Below are positions 8,047 through 17,508 of a stretch of 64,000 nucleotides of DNA, in pieces. The position numbers and the translations under genes are program-made. Origin of the DNA: JBBDIK01 sp040880465 (lineage in GTDB: Bacteria > Actinomycetota > UBA4738 > JBBDHU01); assembly GCA_040880465.1 (NCBI GenBank), contig JBBDIK010000005.1:79565-143564 (forward strand). The letters run 5' to 3'. The notes beneath the pieces were generated by a model. That model was given only the letters and a program-made list of their open reading frames with translations. It was not told the DNA's origin and searched no databases. Numbering within the stretch: position 1 is the first letter of the stretch; the number at the start of each line of letters is the position of its first letter.

Positions 8047-9726
8047 TCAGGTGCGCGATCGCGCGCGCAACAGGTCGAGTCCGCGAACCGCGACGTCGAG
8101 CTTGACGCGCGTCTCAGCGTCGTCCAGTTTCCTGCCGAGCAGTTTCTCGATGCGCGCGAGCCGGTGATAGAGCGAGCGGCGTTCGATGTGCAGGTCCCGC
8201 GCGCTGGGGGACTTGCGTCCGCCGTTCGCGAGGTAGACGCGGAGCGTGGGCACCAGGGGTGACGAGCTCCGGGCGTCGTGGGTCAGCAGCGGCGCGAGTT
8301 CGGATTCGACGAACCGCGCGAGGGCGGGACCTTCGGAGAGTTGCGCCAGCAGGTGGTGGATGCCGAGGTCACTGAAGTGATGAACGCCGCCGCCGGTGCG
8401 GCCGCCGTAGAGGGCAGCTTCGCCCGCCTGCTGGAGTGATCGTCCGAGATCCGCGGGTCCCTCCGCGGCGCTGGCCCCCGCAACGGCCGCTATCCCGAAG
8501 CGATCCTCGATGCGCTGCAACGCTTCCGAGCCGATCCGGTCCAACGCCTCCCGGATGTCATCGTGACGGGCGCCGATCACCGCCAGCACCTGGTCGCCCT
8601 CGAGCGCGGCGAGACAGGCGGCTCCCTCGGTCGCTGCAGCGGCGCGCGTCTCCTCGAGGAGGTTCCAGCGGAGCTGCTGGCGCTCACGTTCGGCGGGCAA
8701 GGCATCGCGCGGTTGCACGGCAAGCGCACCCAGCGAGCGCCGGGACAGGTCGGTTCCGAGCGCCCGCGCCCGCTGCAGGATCTCGGCCGCCGAGCCGTAC
8801 CGGTCCGCCGCGAGATCGGCGACGAACGCGCTCCCGGCCCGTTCGGCTCGGTTCGCAGCGTCGCGCTGGAGCAGGAGGGACAGCCCGATCGATGCCGCGG
8901 CCCGATCGAGTGCGAGCAGGTCGACCTCGTCCGATGGTTCCTCGATCTCGAGCAGGTGCAGCCGGCCCCATGCGCCGTCGCGCAGCGCGATGGGTACCCA
9001 CGCGCACACGGGGTCGCCCTCCTCGATCCTCGCGCCGCCGACGCCGGCCCGGTCCTCGTGGCCGGTGCGCGAATGGGTCTCCCAGGTGGCCAGGACTTCG
9101 TCGACCGGCGTGTCGTGCGCCGTGAACTCGACGAGTTGGTGGGCGGCGTCCTCGAGGACAACCGGGTTGCGAGCGATGTCCGAGAGACGGCCGAGGATCG
9201 CGCGGATGCCCGCCTCGCGCATCACCAGTTCCGTGAAGTCGCGCCCGATCTCCTCGACGCGCGTGAGGAGCCGCACCTCGCGTTCCCGGGTCGCTTCGGC
9301 TTCCTTGAACTCCGTGATGTCGAACATGACGCCCTGCTCGATGACGACCCGGCCGTGTTCGTCCCGGACGGGTTTCGAGCGGTCCCGGATCCACACGATG
9401 CGCCCATCGGGACGGACCATGCGGTAGTCCCCGATATCGGGGCCGCCCCGTTCGAGGAACCCCTCGTACTCGCGAAGGACACGATCGCGGTCGTCGGGGT
9501 GCAACATCGCGACCCACAGGTCGTCTTCCTCCTCGACGTAGCGCTGAGGCGTGACGCCGAGGATCTGCTCGAGCTGGGGGCTGACGTACAGTGTTTCGTC
9601 TTCCTGCGGGAGGTCTAGGTAGACGATCGCCGGGATGTGCTCGACCAAGGCTTGGTACCGCGCGGCCTCTTCCATGAGTTGCTGCTTGCGTTGCTCCAAC
9701 GTCGGGTCGGAGGGTGCGGCGCTCAC
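8047..9726 (-). CDS. PAS domain PucR-family transcriptional regulator (copy 2)
   Basis: 559-aa paralogue of the downstream neighbour with the same order: PAS (HPDDRDRVLREYEGFL, VMFDITEFKEAE), GAF-like part with VVLEDAAHQLVEF, CdaR-like segment, and PucR HTH at the end (LRVYLANGGRKSPSARDLH, RRSLYHRLARIEKLL). The two share long identical stretches in the HTH and in DLGIHHLL, so they arose by tandem duplication. The GTG start is 37 nt from the MFS stop, so it may be co-transcribed with the transporter and regulate it or a linked catabolic pathway. The inducer cannot be read from sequence. Confidence 0.87.
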   Translation of the reverse strand: MSAAPSDPTLEQRKQQLMEEAARYQALVEHIPAIVYLDLPQEDETLYVSPQLEQILGVTPQRYVEEEDDLWVAMLHPDDRDRVLREYEGFLERGGPDIGDYRMVRPDGRIVWIRDRSKPVRDEHGRVVIEQGVMFDITEFKEAEATREREVRLLTRVEEIGRDFTELVMREAGIRAILGRLSDIARNPVVLEDAAHQLVEFTAHDTPVDEVLATWETHSRTGHEDRAGVGGARIEEGDPVCAWVPIALRDGAWGRLHLLEIEEPSDEVDLLALDRAAASIGLSLLLQRDAANRAERAGSAFVADLAADRYGSAAEILQRARALGTDLSRRSLGALAVQPRDALPAERERQQLRWNLLEETRAAAATEGAACLAALEGDQVLAVIGARHDDIREALDRIGSEALQRIEDRFGIAAVAGASAAEGPADLGRSLQQAGEAALYGGRTGGGVHHFSDLGIHHLLAQLSEGPALARFVESELAPLLTHDARSSSPLVPTLRVYLANGGRKSPSARDLHIERRSLYHRLARIEKLLGRKLDDAETRVKLDVAVRGLDLLRARSRT

Positions 9727-9763
9727 CGCGCGTCGCCTCGGAACGGGTGCGGTGCAGCGGTCA

Positions 9764-10936
9764 TCAGAGCACCGCCTCCCGCCGTTTCCGGGTGAGTAGT
9801 CCGCCGATCAGGACCCCCAGCGTCGCCGCGGTGATCACGAACATCGTGATGCGGAAACTCCCCGTCGCGTCGGCGAGCCATCCCATGAACGGCGGCCCGA
9901 CGACGAACCCGGCGTATCCCACGGTCGTGACGGCCGCGATCGCGAGTCCGGCGTTCCCGCCTTCCACCGAGCCGAATGCAGCCGGCGCAGCCGCGGAGAG
10001 GGAGAAGCCGAGGACGAGGTACGCACAGGCGGCGACCGTCGTGTTGGGCGCGGTCGCAGCGACGGCACCGGCCAGGACCGCTCCGAGACCCGACGCGATC
10101 ACGGTCGCCCGGTACCCGAAGCCGAACAGGATCTTGGCCGCGAGCGCGCGACCGGCCGAGGTGGCGAACGCGAACGCGGCGAACCCGATCGCCGCGGTCA
10201 TGACCGATGCACCGAGGGTCTTGCGGAGATAGACCCCCGACCAGACGTCCATCGATCCTTCGACGAAGAACGCGCTTCCGACGATCAGCGCCGGAACGAG
10301 CAGCCACGGCCACTTCCGGAACGCGGTCAGCGAGACCTTGGTCTCCGACCGCTCGCGCGCCGGGACCGAGCGAAGCGATCTCGACGTCACGATGACGGCC
10401 GCGACCAAAACCTGGAGGGTGAATGAAAGGATGAGTGCGGTCCGGAACGAGGCACCGGCGGTCAGGATCACGCCCGTGGCCAGCGCGCCGACCCCCGCAC
10501 CGATGCTGTAGGACATGTGCACCCATTGCAGCACCGCCCGCCCGGAGCGCACCTCGCGTTCGTAGCCGACGGCGTTCACCAGAACGTCGACCATCCCCGT
10601 CCCCAGGCCGATCATCAGGAACGCCAGGGGGAGCAGGGTCGGTGAGAGTGTCGCGAGCAGGAGCGCGCCCGATCCGTGCAACGCCAGCGATACGGGGATC
10701 GTGATGTGGCGGGCCAGGTGTTCCAGCCGGGGAGCGACGACCGTCATCGTGACGATGCCGGTGATGCTCGTGAAGCTCAGGTATAGGCCCAGGCGGCCAG
10801 AGGAGAGGTCGTTCGCTGCCTGGAGGTTCGCCAGGAGGACCGCGATGCTGCCCCAGAACCAGCCGAAGACCACGTAGGTGGCGGCGAGCGGTGTGATGCC
10901 ACGTTCCGTGTCACGGATCGCGGTGACCTCTCCCAC
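9764..10936 (-). CDS. Major facilitator superfamily transporter
   Basis: Integral membrane protein of 390 aa with about 11-12 hydrophobic segments, from TYVVFGWFWGSIAVLLANL at the N-terminus to ITMFVITAATLGVLIGGLL near the end. The conserved region around residues 100-130 (IGLGTGMVDVLVNAVGYE) and the linker between the two six-helix halves (SLRSVPARERSETKVSL) are typical of MFS permeases of the FucP/YbjJ-like type. Substrate unknown. The GTG start at 10936 is preceded by AGGAGGG. It is followed by the two PAS-PucR regulator genes in the same direction. Confidence 0.85.
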   Translation of the reverse strand: MGEVTAIRDTERGITPLAATYVVFGWFWGSIAVLLANLQAANDLSSGRLGLYLSFTSITGIVTMTVVAPRLEHLARHITIPVSLALHGSGALLLATLSPTLLPLAFLMIGLGTGMVDVLVNAVGYEREVRSGRAVLQWVHMSYSIGAGVGALATGVILTAGASFRTALILSFTLQVLVAAVIVTSRSLRSVPARERSETKVSLTAFRKWPWLLVPALIVGSAFFVEGSMDVWSGVYLRKTLGASVMTAAIGFAAFAFATSAGRALAAKILFGFGYRATVIASGLGAVLAGAVAATAPNTTVAACAYLVLGFSLSAAAPAAFGSVEGGNAGLAIAAVTTVGYAGFVVGPPFMGWLADATGSFRITMFVITAATLGVLIGGLLTRKRREAVL

Positions 10937-11005
10937 GCTGCCCTCCTGGGCCGTTCCGCACCTTGTGTATCATGCCGCGCGTCGACCCGACCTCCGAGGC
11001 TGCCC

Positions 11006-11824
11006 ATGAGTGAACCCATCCTGCTCGTCGAGAACATCGGTCCCGTCCGTCGCCTGACGATGAACCGGCCGGACAAGCTGAACTCCCTCAACCACGATCT
11101 GCTCGTCCGGCTCGAGGAGGCTATCGAGGAGGCTGGGAGTGACGATTCCGTCAGCGTCATCATCCTGGCTGCCGCGGGGCGCGCGTTCTGCGCCGGCTAC
11201 GACCTCGAGGAGGACGCCGAGGGAGGGGAGCTCGATGAGCACGCTTGGCGGGACGAGCTCCAGGAGGCCAGTGATCGCATGTTCGCGCAGCTCACGAACG
11301 CCAAGCCAACGATCGCGCAGGTGCAGTCCTACTGCCTCGCCGGGGGGACCGACCTCATGCTCGCCTGCGACCTCTGCGTCTGTTCGGACGACGCGAAGTT
11401 CGGCTACGTCGATATCCGGTTCGGCTCGGGCGTCGTCACGATGCTGCTCCCGTGGGTGGTCGGTGTTCGCAAGGCGAAGGAACTGCTCTTCACCGGGGAA
11501 GACCGGATCCCTGCAGACGACGCGTTGCGGATGGGGCTCGTGAACCGCGTTGTGCCGGCCGACGAGCTGGCCGATGCGACGCTGGAGCTGGCCGAGTCGA
11601 TCGCAAGGAACGAGCCGTTCGTCGTGCAAGCCACCAAACGCGCGATCCACTCCGTGTGGGAGGGCCAGGGGATCAAGGCCGCGCTCGACGCGAACGTCGA
11701 TATCGACGTCGAGATCGAGACCGCGAACCTCCCGGCCCGTGACGAGTTCCGCAAGATCACGAACGAACAGGGGCTCAAGGCCGCGATCGCCTGGCGTGAC
11801 GCGCGGTTCCGCGGCGAGGCATAA
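11006..11824 (+). CDS. Enoyl-CoA hydratase/isomerase (crotonase) family protein
   Basis: Crotonase-fold acyl-CoA enzyme, 272 aa. The oxyanion-hole sequences are GRAFCAGYDLEE (about 57-68) and SYCLAGGTDLMLACD (about 110-124). The positions normally held by the two catalytic glutamates of enoyl-CoA hydratase appear to be Asp (GGTD and GYVD), so a different crotonase reaction (isomerase or hydrolase) is possible. The ADP-forming CoA ligase starts 3 nt after its stop, indicating co-transcription. TGTGTATCAT about 30 nt upstream looks like an extended -10. Confidence 0.85.
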   Translation: MSEPILLVENIGPVRRLTMNRPDKLNSLNHDLLVRLEEAIEEAGSDDSVSVIILAAAGRAFCAGYDLEEDAEGGELDEHAWRDELQEASDRMFAQLTNAKPTIAQVQSYCLAGGTDLMLACDLCVCSDDAKFGYVDIRFGSGVVTMLLPWVVGVRKAKELLFTGEDRIPADDALRMGLVNRVVPADELADATLELAESIARNEPFVVQATKRAIHSVWEGQGIKAALDANVDIDVEIETANLPARDEFRKITNEQGLKAAIAWRDARFRGEA

Positions 11825-11827
11825 CCG

Positions 11828-13936
11828 GTGAACCCGGCTTCGTTGCGCCCGCTGCTCGCGCCGCGGTCGATCGCCATCGTCGGTGCATCCGAATCACCCG
11901 ACTCGTGGGCGCCGGAGATCTACTCGAGCCTCCAGCATCTGGGATTCGCCGGCACGATCTACCCCATCAACCCGAAGTACGACGAGGTGTGGGGCCACCC
12001 GTGCGTCGCCTCGCCGTCGGACCTGCCCAAGGGTGTGGATCTGGCGATCATGGTGGTGCCGGCGCGGGTCGCCGTCGCACTCACGGAAGAGGCTGCGGTC
12101 GCCGGCGTGCGGAGCGTGATGGTCGTGTCCAGCGGCTTCGCCGAGACGGGGGACGAGGGTCGCGAACTTCAAGACCGGCTTGCGGAGATCGCGCGTGCCC
12201 GTCGCCTTCCCGTCCTGGGACCGAACGTCGAGGGGTTCGTGAACTACGTCGATCGCGTCGCGGCCTACGGAACGACCCCGCCGCCCGAACCGGTGGCCGG
12301 CGACATCTCGGTGATCTCCCAGAGCGGAACCGTCGCGTGGACGATGAACCAGATCGCCTCGGACCGAGGCACCGGCTTGCGGATCATCCTCGGCGTCGGG
12401 AACGAGGCCGTCATCGGGCTCGGCGACATGTTCGAGTGGGCTGCGCAGGATCCGAAGACGGAAGTGGTCTGCACCTACATCGAAACGATGCGCGATGTCG
12501 ACGGCATCGGCAGGGGGCTACGTGCCCTTCGCGACGCGCGCAAGCCGATCCTGGTGTGCGCTCCGGCCGGCACGAGCGAAGCTGCTCGGCGTTCCATCGT
12601 CGCGCACACCGGCGCACTCGCCGGGAACACCGCGCTGCGTGACGCCTGGCTCCGGGGGCTCGGGGCGACCCTGGCCGAGGACCCGGTGGAGATGCACGAG
12701 GCCGCTGTGCTGCTGTCCCACCACCGAAAGCTCCGCGCGACCGGCGTGACGGCAGCACTGCAGTCCGGCGGTGCGTGCACGCTGTTCGCGGAGGCCGCCG
12801 ATGAAGCGGGGCTGGAGTTGCCCGAGTTCCGGAAGACGACCGAGACGAAGCTCCGCAAGGTCCTGCCCAGCTTCGCGAACCTGAACAACCCGCTCGACGT
12901 GACCGGCCAGGCAGCCGTTGAGACGGATATGTACGAAGGGGCCCTTGAAGCCCTTGCGTCGGATCCCAACATCGGGTTCGTAGCCTTCGACGCCTTCCCC
13001 CCGCGCGGCGACGCGTTGGAGAACGCCGTCTGGGCTGATCCGGTGCTGGCGAAAGCCCGTGCGCTAGAGAAGGAAACGGGTGTCGTGTTCGCCTCGGTTG
13101 CCATGAGTGCGTTGTCGTATTCGCAGACCGCAAGGGATTTCGTGGACCGGGCGCGGTTGCCGTTCCTGCAAGGGCACCGGGCGGCGGCCGGCGCCATCCG
13201 GGCACTCGTCGACCTGCAGTCGTCGAAGGACCGGCTCGTCAAAGACCTTCCGCCGCATGGCAACCGCGCGAAGGCCCTGCGCGTTCTCAAAGGCCTTGTC
13301 GGCCCGGTCGACGAGACCACGGGAGCCAAGGTCCTCGAGTACTACGGCGTGCGGAGGCCGAAGGAAGCGACGGTCCGCACGCCGGGAGCCGCCGCCGCCG
13401 CCTTTCGGAAGGTCGGCGGTTCGGTGGCGGTGAAGGTTCTTGCACCGGAACTCCCGCACAAGGCGAAGCTCGGTGGAGTCCTGCTGGGGCTGGCGACCCC
13501 TGCGGACGTCGAGGCTGCGGCGGGCGAGGTGCTCGCCGCCGCGAAGCGAGCCGGTGCCCGGTCGCCGCGGGTCCTGGTCCAGCGGATGGTGGCCGGTCAC
13601 GAGATCCTCGTCGGCGCCGTCATCGACGAACGCTTCGGCGCCGCCGTCACGATGCGCCCCGGTGGCGCGCTCGCCGAGGCCGGCGATGCCGCGTTCGTGG
13701 CGGCACCGTTGACGCGGAAGCAGGCCCGGGCCTTCGTCGACGAGCAGGCGGATCGGTGCGGGCTCGACGAACGACACCACCACCTTGGCTCCCTCGCCCA
13801 GGCCGTCGAGGGCATCGCGCGCGCGGCACACGACTTGCGGCACCGCCTCGCCTCGCTCGAGGCGAACCCGTTGCTCGTCGGCCCGAAGGCCGCCATCGCC
13901 GTCGACGCGCTCGCCGAAGCGCGCAGCGCCCCTTAG
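11828..13936 (+). CDS. Acyl/acetyl-CoA synthetase (ADP-forming), single-chain alpha-beta fusion (copy 1)
   Basis: Reversible conversion of acyl-CoA + ADP + Pi to acid + ATP + CoA. 702 aa. The CoA-binding Rossmann domain begins LLAPRSIAIVGAS; the succinyl-CoA-ligase-like domain carries the phosphohistidine H260 in VAHTGALAG; the ATP-grasp domain occupies the C-terminus (VAVKVLAPELPHKAKLGGV, ... ASLEANPLLVG). The GTG start is 3 nt downstream of the crotonase gene. The fused architecture is shared with the gene at 28507, which is about as long but quite divergent. It probably recovers ATP at the end of an acyl-CoA degradation route. Confidence 0.9.
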   Translation: MNPASLRPLLAPRSIAIVGASESPDSWAPEIYSSLQHLGFAGTIYPINPKYDEVWGHPCVASPSDLPKGVDLAIMVVPARVAVALTEEAAVAGVRSVMVVSSGFAETGDEGRELQDRLAEIARARRLPVLGPNVEGFVNYVDRVAAYGTTPPPEPVAGDISVISQSGTVAWTMNQIASDRGTGLRIILGVGNEAVIGLGDMFEWAAQDPKTEVVCTYIETMRDVDGIGRGLRALRDARKPILVCAPAGTSEAARRSIVAHTGALAGNTALRDAWLRGLGATLAEDPVEMHEAAVLLSHHRKLRATGVTAALQSGGACTLFAEAADEAGLELPEFRKTTETKLRKVLPSFANLNNPLDVTGQAAVETDMYEGALEALASDPNIGFVAFDAFPPRGDALENAVWADPVLAKARALEKETGVVFASVAMSALSYSQTARDFVDRARLPFLQGHRAAAGAIRALVDLQSSKDRLVKDLPPHGNRAKALRVLKGLVGPVDETTGAKVLEYYGVRRPKEATVRTPGAAAAAFRKVGGSVAVKVLAPELPHKAKLGGVLLGLATPADVEAAAGEVLAAAKRAGARSPRVLVQRMVAGHEILVGAVIDERFGAAVTMRPGGALAEAGDAAFVAAPLTRKQARAFVDEQADRCGLDERHHHLGSLAQAVEGIARAAHDLRHRLASLEANPLLVGPKAAIAVDALAEARSAP

Positions 13937-13945
13937 GAGCCGGCG

Positions 13946-14803
13946 ATGATCTACGGCCTCGGTGCGGCGCTGGGCTGGGGCCTGGCCGACGTCACCGCTG
14001 CGGTCTCGGGCCGCCGGATCGGCAGTCTCCGAACCGTCGTCATCGCCCAGCTCGCCAGTCTCGTCGTCCTGGGGGTAGTGGTTGCGATCTTCCGGCCGCC
14101 GATGGGGGCGAGCTCGACACAGATCGCCATCTTGCTGGTTGGCGGGGTCCTCGGCGCGGGTGCCTACCTTTCCCTCTACAAGGGACTCGCCCTGGGTCCG
14201 GTCGCCCTCGTTTCGCCGATCGTCGCCGCCTACGCTGCGATCACCATCGTGCTGGCCGTCGTGTTCCTGCACGAACGTCTCACTGGACTCGCGCTCCTCG
14301 GGACGGTGCTGGCGCTCGTCGGGGTGGTCCTCACGGCCACGGATCCGCGGGCGCTTCGACGGGGCGGCAGTCTCCTGGGTGGCGGCGGGATCCCGTGGGG
14401 CATCTCGGCGATGCTCCTGTTCGGTGTGGCCACGTTCGTGCTCGGTCGCGTTTCCCAGGACATCGGATGGGCTGCACCGACGGTCTACTCGCGCATCGGA
14501 GACGTCGCGGTCATCGTCCTGGTGGGTGTGGTGCTCCGGCGGCGCATGCGCGGCCGGCGGCTCGGTGCTCAGGACCTGACCCTTGCCTTCTTCGTCGGGA
14601 TGACCGACATCCTGGGGGTCATCTCGTACGCGCGCGGCGCCGAGCTCGGCTACATCTCGATCGTGACGGCGGCCTCGGTCGCGTTCATCGTGATTCCGGT
14701 CGTCGCGGGGTTCGTGATGTTCCGGGAACGGCCGGCGCCCTCACAGATCGCCGGGATCGTAGTCGTCGCCGGCGGGCTGGTCGCGCTCGGGATGGGCTCG
14801 TAG
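13946..14803 (+). CDS. EamA/DMT-family transporter
   Basis: Inner-membrane permease of 285 aa with about ten hydrophobic segments in two EamA repeats. The first starts MIYGLGAALGWGLADVTAAV; the second starts GGIPWGISAMLLFGVATFVLG. DMT proteins usually export amino acids or metabolites; the substrate is unknown. ATG lies 9 nt after the CoA-ligase stop with AGGAG in between, so it is the third gene of the crotonase-ligase operon. A strong hairpin follows at 14822-14854. Confidence 0.87.
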   Translation: MIYGLGAALGWGLADVTAAVSGRRIGSLRTVVIAQLASLVVLGVVVAIFRPPMGASSTQIAILLVGGVLGAGAYLSLYKGLALGPVALVSPIVAAYAAITIVLAVVFLHERLTGLALLGTVLALVGVVLTATDPRALRRGGSLLGGGGIPWGISAMLLFGVATFVLGRVSQDIGWAAPTVYSRIGDVAVIVLVGVVLRRRMRGRRLGAQDLTLAFFVGMTDILGVISYARGAELGYISIVTAASVAFIVIPVVAGFVMFRERPAPSQIAGIVVVAGGLVALGMGS

Positions 14804-14821
14804 GTGGACCGTCGGTTGTCT

Positions 14822-14854
14822 GGGGGCTCTCGTCGCCCACTGTGGGTGACCCCC
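14822..14854 (+). terminator. Stem-loop after the crotonase-ligase-EamA operon
   Basis: GGGGG and CCCCC arms enclose an inner stem (CGCCCAC/GTGGGTG-type). The structure starts about 20 nt after the EamA stop. There is no clear U-tract, so termination may be weak or factor-assisted. Confidence 0.45.
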
Positions 14855-14934
14855 GGTCAGGGGGATGCGCAGCCCCGGCCGTCGCGATATCCTGACCCGC
14901 GCATCAGCGCCGCGTCCGAGGAAGAGCTGCCCGC

Positions 14935-16107
14935 ATGAACTACCCGATGTCCGACGAAGACCGCGCGATCCAGGCCCAAGCGCGCGCCTTCATCGACGAG
15001 ATCATCCCGTACGAGGTCGAGGCGGAGTACAACGGCGGCGACGTCGATCCCCACCTGGTCGGGACCTGGACCCGCAAGGCCCACGACCTCGGCCTGTATG
15101 CGATGAACATGCCGAAGGACCTCGGCGGTTCCGGGATGACCATGTTCCAGCAGACCCTTGTCTCCGAGCAACTCGGCCGCGTCACCAACGCGTTGGGGTG
15201 GGTCGTCCACACTCCCGCGGCGTGGCTGCCCGCTGTCGCCACCGACCACCAGATCGAGGCGTACCTGAAGCCGACCATCCGGGGTGAGCGCCATGAGTGC
15301 TACGCGATCACCGAGGAGGGAGCCGGGTCGGATGTCGATGCGATCACCGCCACCGCTCGCCGGGACGGGGATGACTACGTCCTCGATGGCGAGAAATGGC
15401 ACGTGACCAGCTTCAACACGGCCGACCACATCTTCTTCCAGGCCAAGCTCGCCGGAGGCGAACACGAGGGCGAGCACGCGATGTTCATCGTCGACCGGGA
15501 CACCCCCGGCATAGAGGTCGTGCGAACGCCTGCCTACACGCATACATACTCAGAACACCACCCGATCGTCCGGTTCGCCGGCGTACGGGTGCCGGCTGAG
15601 AACCTCGTCGGGGCTGAGGGCGACGGGATGGACTTCACCTACGAGTGGTTCCGGTACGAGCGGCAGATGATCGCGGCCCGGTGCTGCGGGGCCGCCGAGC
15701 GCTTGATCGAGGAGGCGACGTCCTTCGCTCAGGAACGGGTCCAGTTCGGCGAGCCGATCGCCCGGTTCCAGGCGATCCAGTTCATGCTGGCGGACTCGTT
15801 GACGGAACTGTGGGCGGCCCGACTGATGACCTACGAGCTCGCCAAGGGCATCGACCGGGGGGTCGACGTCAAGGTGCAGCATGCGCAGTGCTCCATGGCC
15901 AAGCTCTACGCCTCGGAGATGGCGGGAAGGGTCGCGGATCGGGCGGTTCAGATCTTCGGGGGACGCGGGTACATGCGGGAGAACGTGGCCGAGCGGTTCT
16001 GGCGCGAGGTGCGGGTGGACCGGATCTGGGAAGGCACCTCGGAGGTCCAACGGGTTATCATTGCGAGCCAGCTCTACAAGCGTGGGCTGGCTCCTCTGAT
16101 CGGATAG
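14935..16107 (+). CDS. Acyl-CoA dehydrogenase (copy 1)
   Basis: FAD-dependent alpha,beta-dehydrogenation of an acyl-CoA thioester. 390 aa, full length. FAD/substrate motifs are CYAITEEGAGSD (about 122-133) and KWHVTSFNTAD; the C-terminal domain carries QIFGGRGYMRENVAERFWREVRVDRIWEGTSE. The nearest paralogue is at 32744-33922. GAGGAAGAG lies upstream of the ATG. The class III aminotransferase follows 20 nt downstream, suggesting one operon that links amine and acyl-CoA oxidation. The ETF partner is not in the window. Confidence 0.93.
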   Translation: MNYPMSDEDRAIQAQARAFIDEIIPYEVEAEYNGGDVDPHLVGTWTRKAHDLGLYAMNMPKDLGGSGMTMFQQTLVSEQLGRVTNALGWVVHTPAAWLPAVATDHQIEAYLKPTIRGERHECYAITEEGAGSDVDAITATARRDGDDYVLDGEKWHVTSFNTADHIFFQAKLAGGEHEGEHAMFIVDRDTPGIEVVRTPAYTHTYSEHHPIVRFAGVRVPAENLVGAEGDGMDFTYEWFRYERQMIAARCCGAAERLIEEATSFAQERVQFGEPIARFQAIQFMLADSLTELWAARLMTYELAKGIDRGVDVKVQHAQCSMAKLYASEMAGRVADRAVQIFGGRGYMRENVAERFWREVRVDRIWEGTSEVQRVIIASQLYKRGLAPLIG

Positions 16108-16127
16108 CAGACAGGACGTGATACCTG

Positions 16128-17504
16128 ATGGGAACGACGGCAACCGACACGTTCGCCGGGCGCCTGGACCAGATCATCGAAGAGGAGAGCGAGGCGTTCC
16201 TCAAGCGCCAACCGGTCTCCACGCAGCTCTGGGAGACCGCTAAGAAGCACCTGGTCTCCGGGGTCACGTCCAGTTGGCAAGGCTCCGACCCGCAACCGAT
16301 CTGGATCAAGGAGGGCCGGGGTTCCCATCTCTTCGATGAGGATGGTCTCGAGTTCGTGGATCTGCACGGCGGCTATGGCGCCGGCGCCGCGGGTCACGGT
16401 CATCCCGCCATCGTGGCGGCCGTCCAGGATCGGGTGACGCGCGGCACGCACTTCGCCTCCCCGGTGGTAGACGCCATCGATGTCTCCACCGAACTGGCGA
16501 ACCGCTTCGGGATCCCGTTGTGGCGGTTCGGCCAGTCGGGCACCGAGGCGACCATGGACGCCATCCACCTGATGCGCGCGGTCACCGGCCGCCCGTACTT
16601 CATCAAGGTCGAGGGTTCGTACCACGGGCATCACGACTCGGTGCAGGTGAGCGTGTACGAGGACGACCTCGAGAAGCTCGGAGATCCGGACCTTCCGACC
16701 AGCAACCACGAGGAAGGCGGGATCCCGGACGCCGTCCTGGACCTGTGCAAAGTGGTGCCGTACAACAACATCGAGTCGGTTCGGAAGCGCCTGGAGCAGT
16801 TCCCCGGTCAGATCGCCGGCATGATCATCGAACCCGTGATGATGAACATCGGGATCATCTTCCCCGACGACGACTACCTCGCGCAGCTCAAGGAGCTGCT
16901 CCACGAACACGGGGCGCTCCTGACCTTCGACGAGGTCAAGACCGGCTTCGCGACGCGCCCGGGTGGGATGACCGAGTACTACGGCGTGACGCCGGATCTC
17001 ATCACCCTCGCGAAGTCGCTCGGAGGTGGCGTGGCGGTCAGCGCCATCGGCGGTGTCGAAGAGGTCATCGGCAAGATCGATACAGGCGTCTATGAGCAGT
17101 GCGGGACCTTCAACGGCAACCCGCTCGCGATGGCCGCAGCGAAGGCGACCTTGACGCAGGTCTTGACCCCGGAGGCCTACGCGCACGTGGAGACGTTGCG
17201 GCAGAACATGGTCGGGCAGATCGAGGCGATCATCGAGGAGTACGAGCTGCCGGCCTACGTGGAGTCCATCGGGTTCAAGGGGTGCGTGGTCTTCAAGGAG
17301 CAGAAGAACCGGAACTACCGGGACTTCCTGGAGTGGGACAACCGGTTCAGCGCCGCCCACTGGTTCTACCAACACAAGGGGGGCGTCATGCTCCCGAACG
17401 GAGGCAAGGTCGAACAGTGGATGCTCTCCGTTCAGCACACGCAGGATGATGTTCAGACGTTCGTCGACAATTTCGCGGCGTATGCCAAGGCACTGAGGAG
17501 CTGA
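16128..17504 (+). CDS. Class III (omega/GSA-type) PLP aminotransferase
   Basis: PLP enzyme of 458 aa resembling glutamate-1-semialdehyde aminomutase-like and omega-transaminases. Visible residues: SGTEA at 137-141 for the PLP phosphate, GSYHGHHD at 163-170, the acidic pair D268-E269 in TFDEVKTGF, and Schiff-base lysine K296 in LAKSLGGG. The ATP-binding gene of a polyamine-type ABC transporter starts 4 nt downstream, so deamination of an imported polyamine or another omega-amine is the likely role. A heme-pathway GSA mutase is less likely from context. Confidence 0.87.
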   Translation: MGTTATDTFAGRLDQIIEEESEAFLKRQPVSTQLWETAKKHLVSGVTSSWQGSDPQPIWIKEGRGSHLFDEDGLEFVDLHGGYGAGAAGHGHPAIVAAVQDRVTRGTHFASPVVDAIDVSTELANRFGIPLWRFGQSGTEATMDAIHLMRAVTGRPYFIKVEGSYHGHHDSVQVSVYEDDLEKLGDPDLPTSNHEEGGIPDAVLDLCKVVPYNNIESVRKRLEQFPGQIAGMIIEPVMMNIGIIFPDDDYLAQLKELLHEHGALLTFDEVKTGFATRPGGMTEYYGVTPDLITLAKSLGGGVAVSAIGGVEEVIGKIDTGVYEQCGTFNGNPLAMAAAKATLTQVLTPEAYAHVETLRQNMVGQIEAIIEEYELPAYVESIGFKGCVVFKEQKNRNYRDFLEWDNRFSAAHWFYQHKGGVMLPNGGKVEQWMLSVQHTQDDVQTFVDNFAAYAKALRS

Positions 17505-17508
17505 GTAG

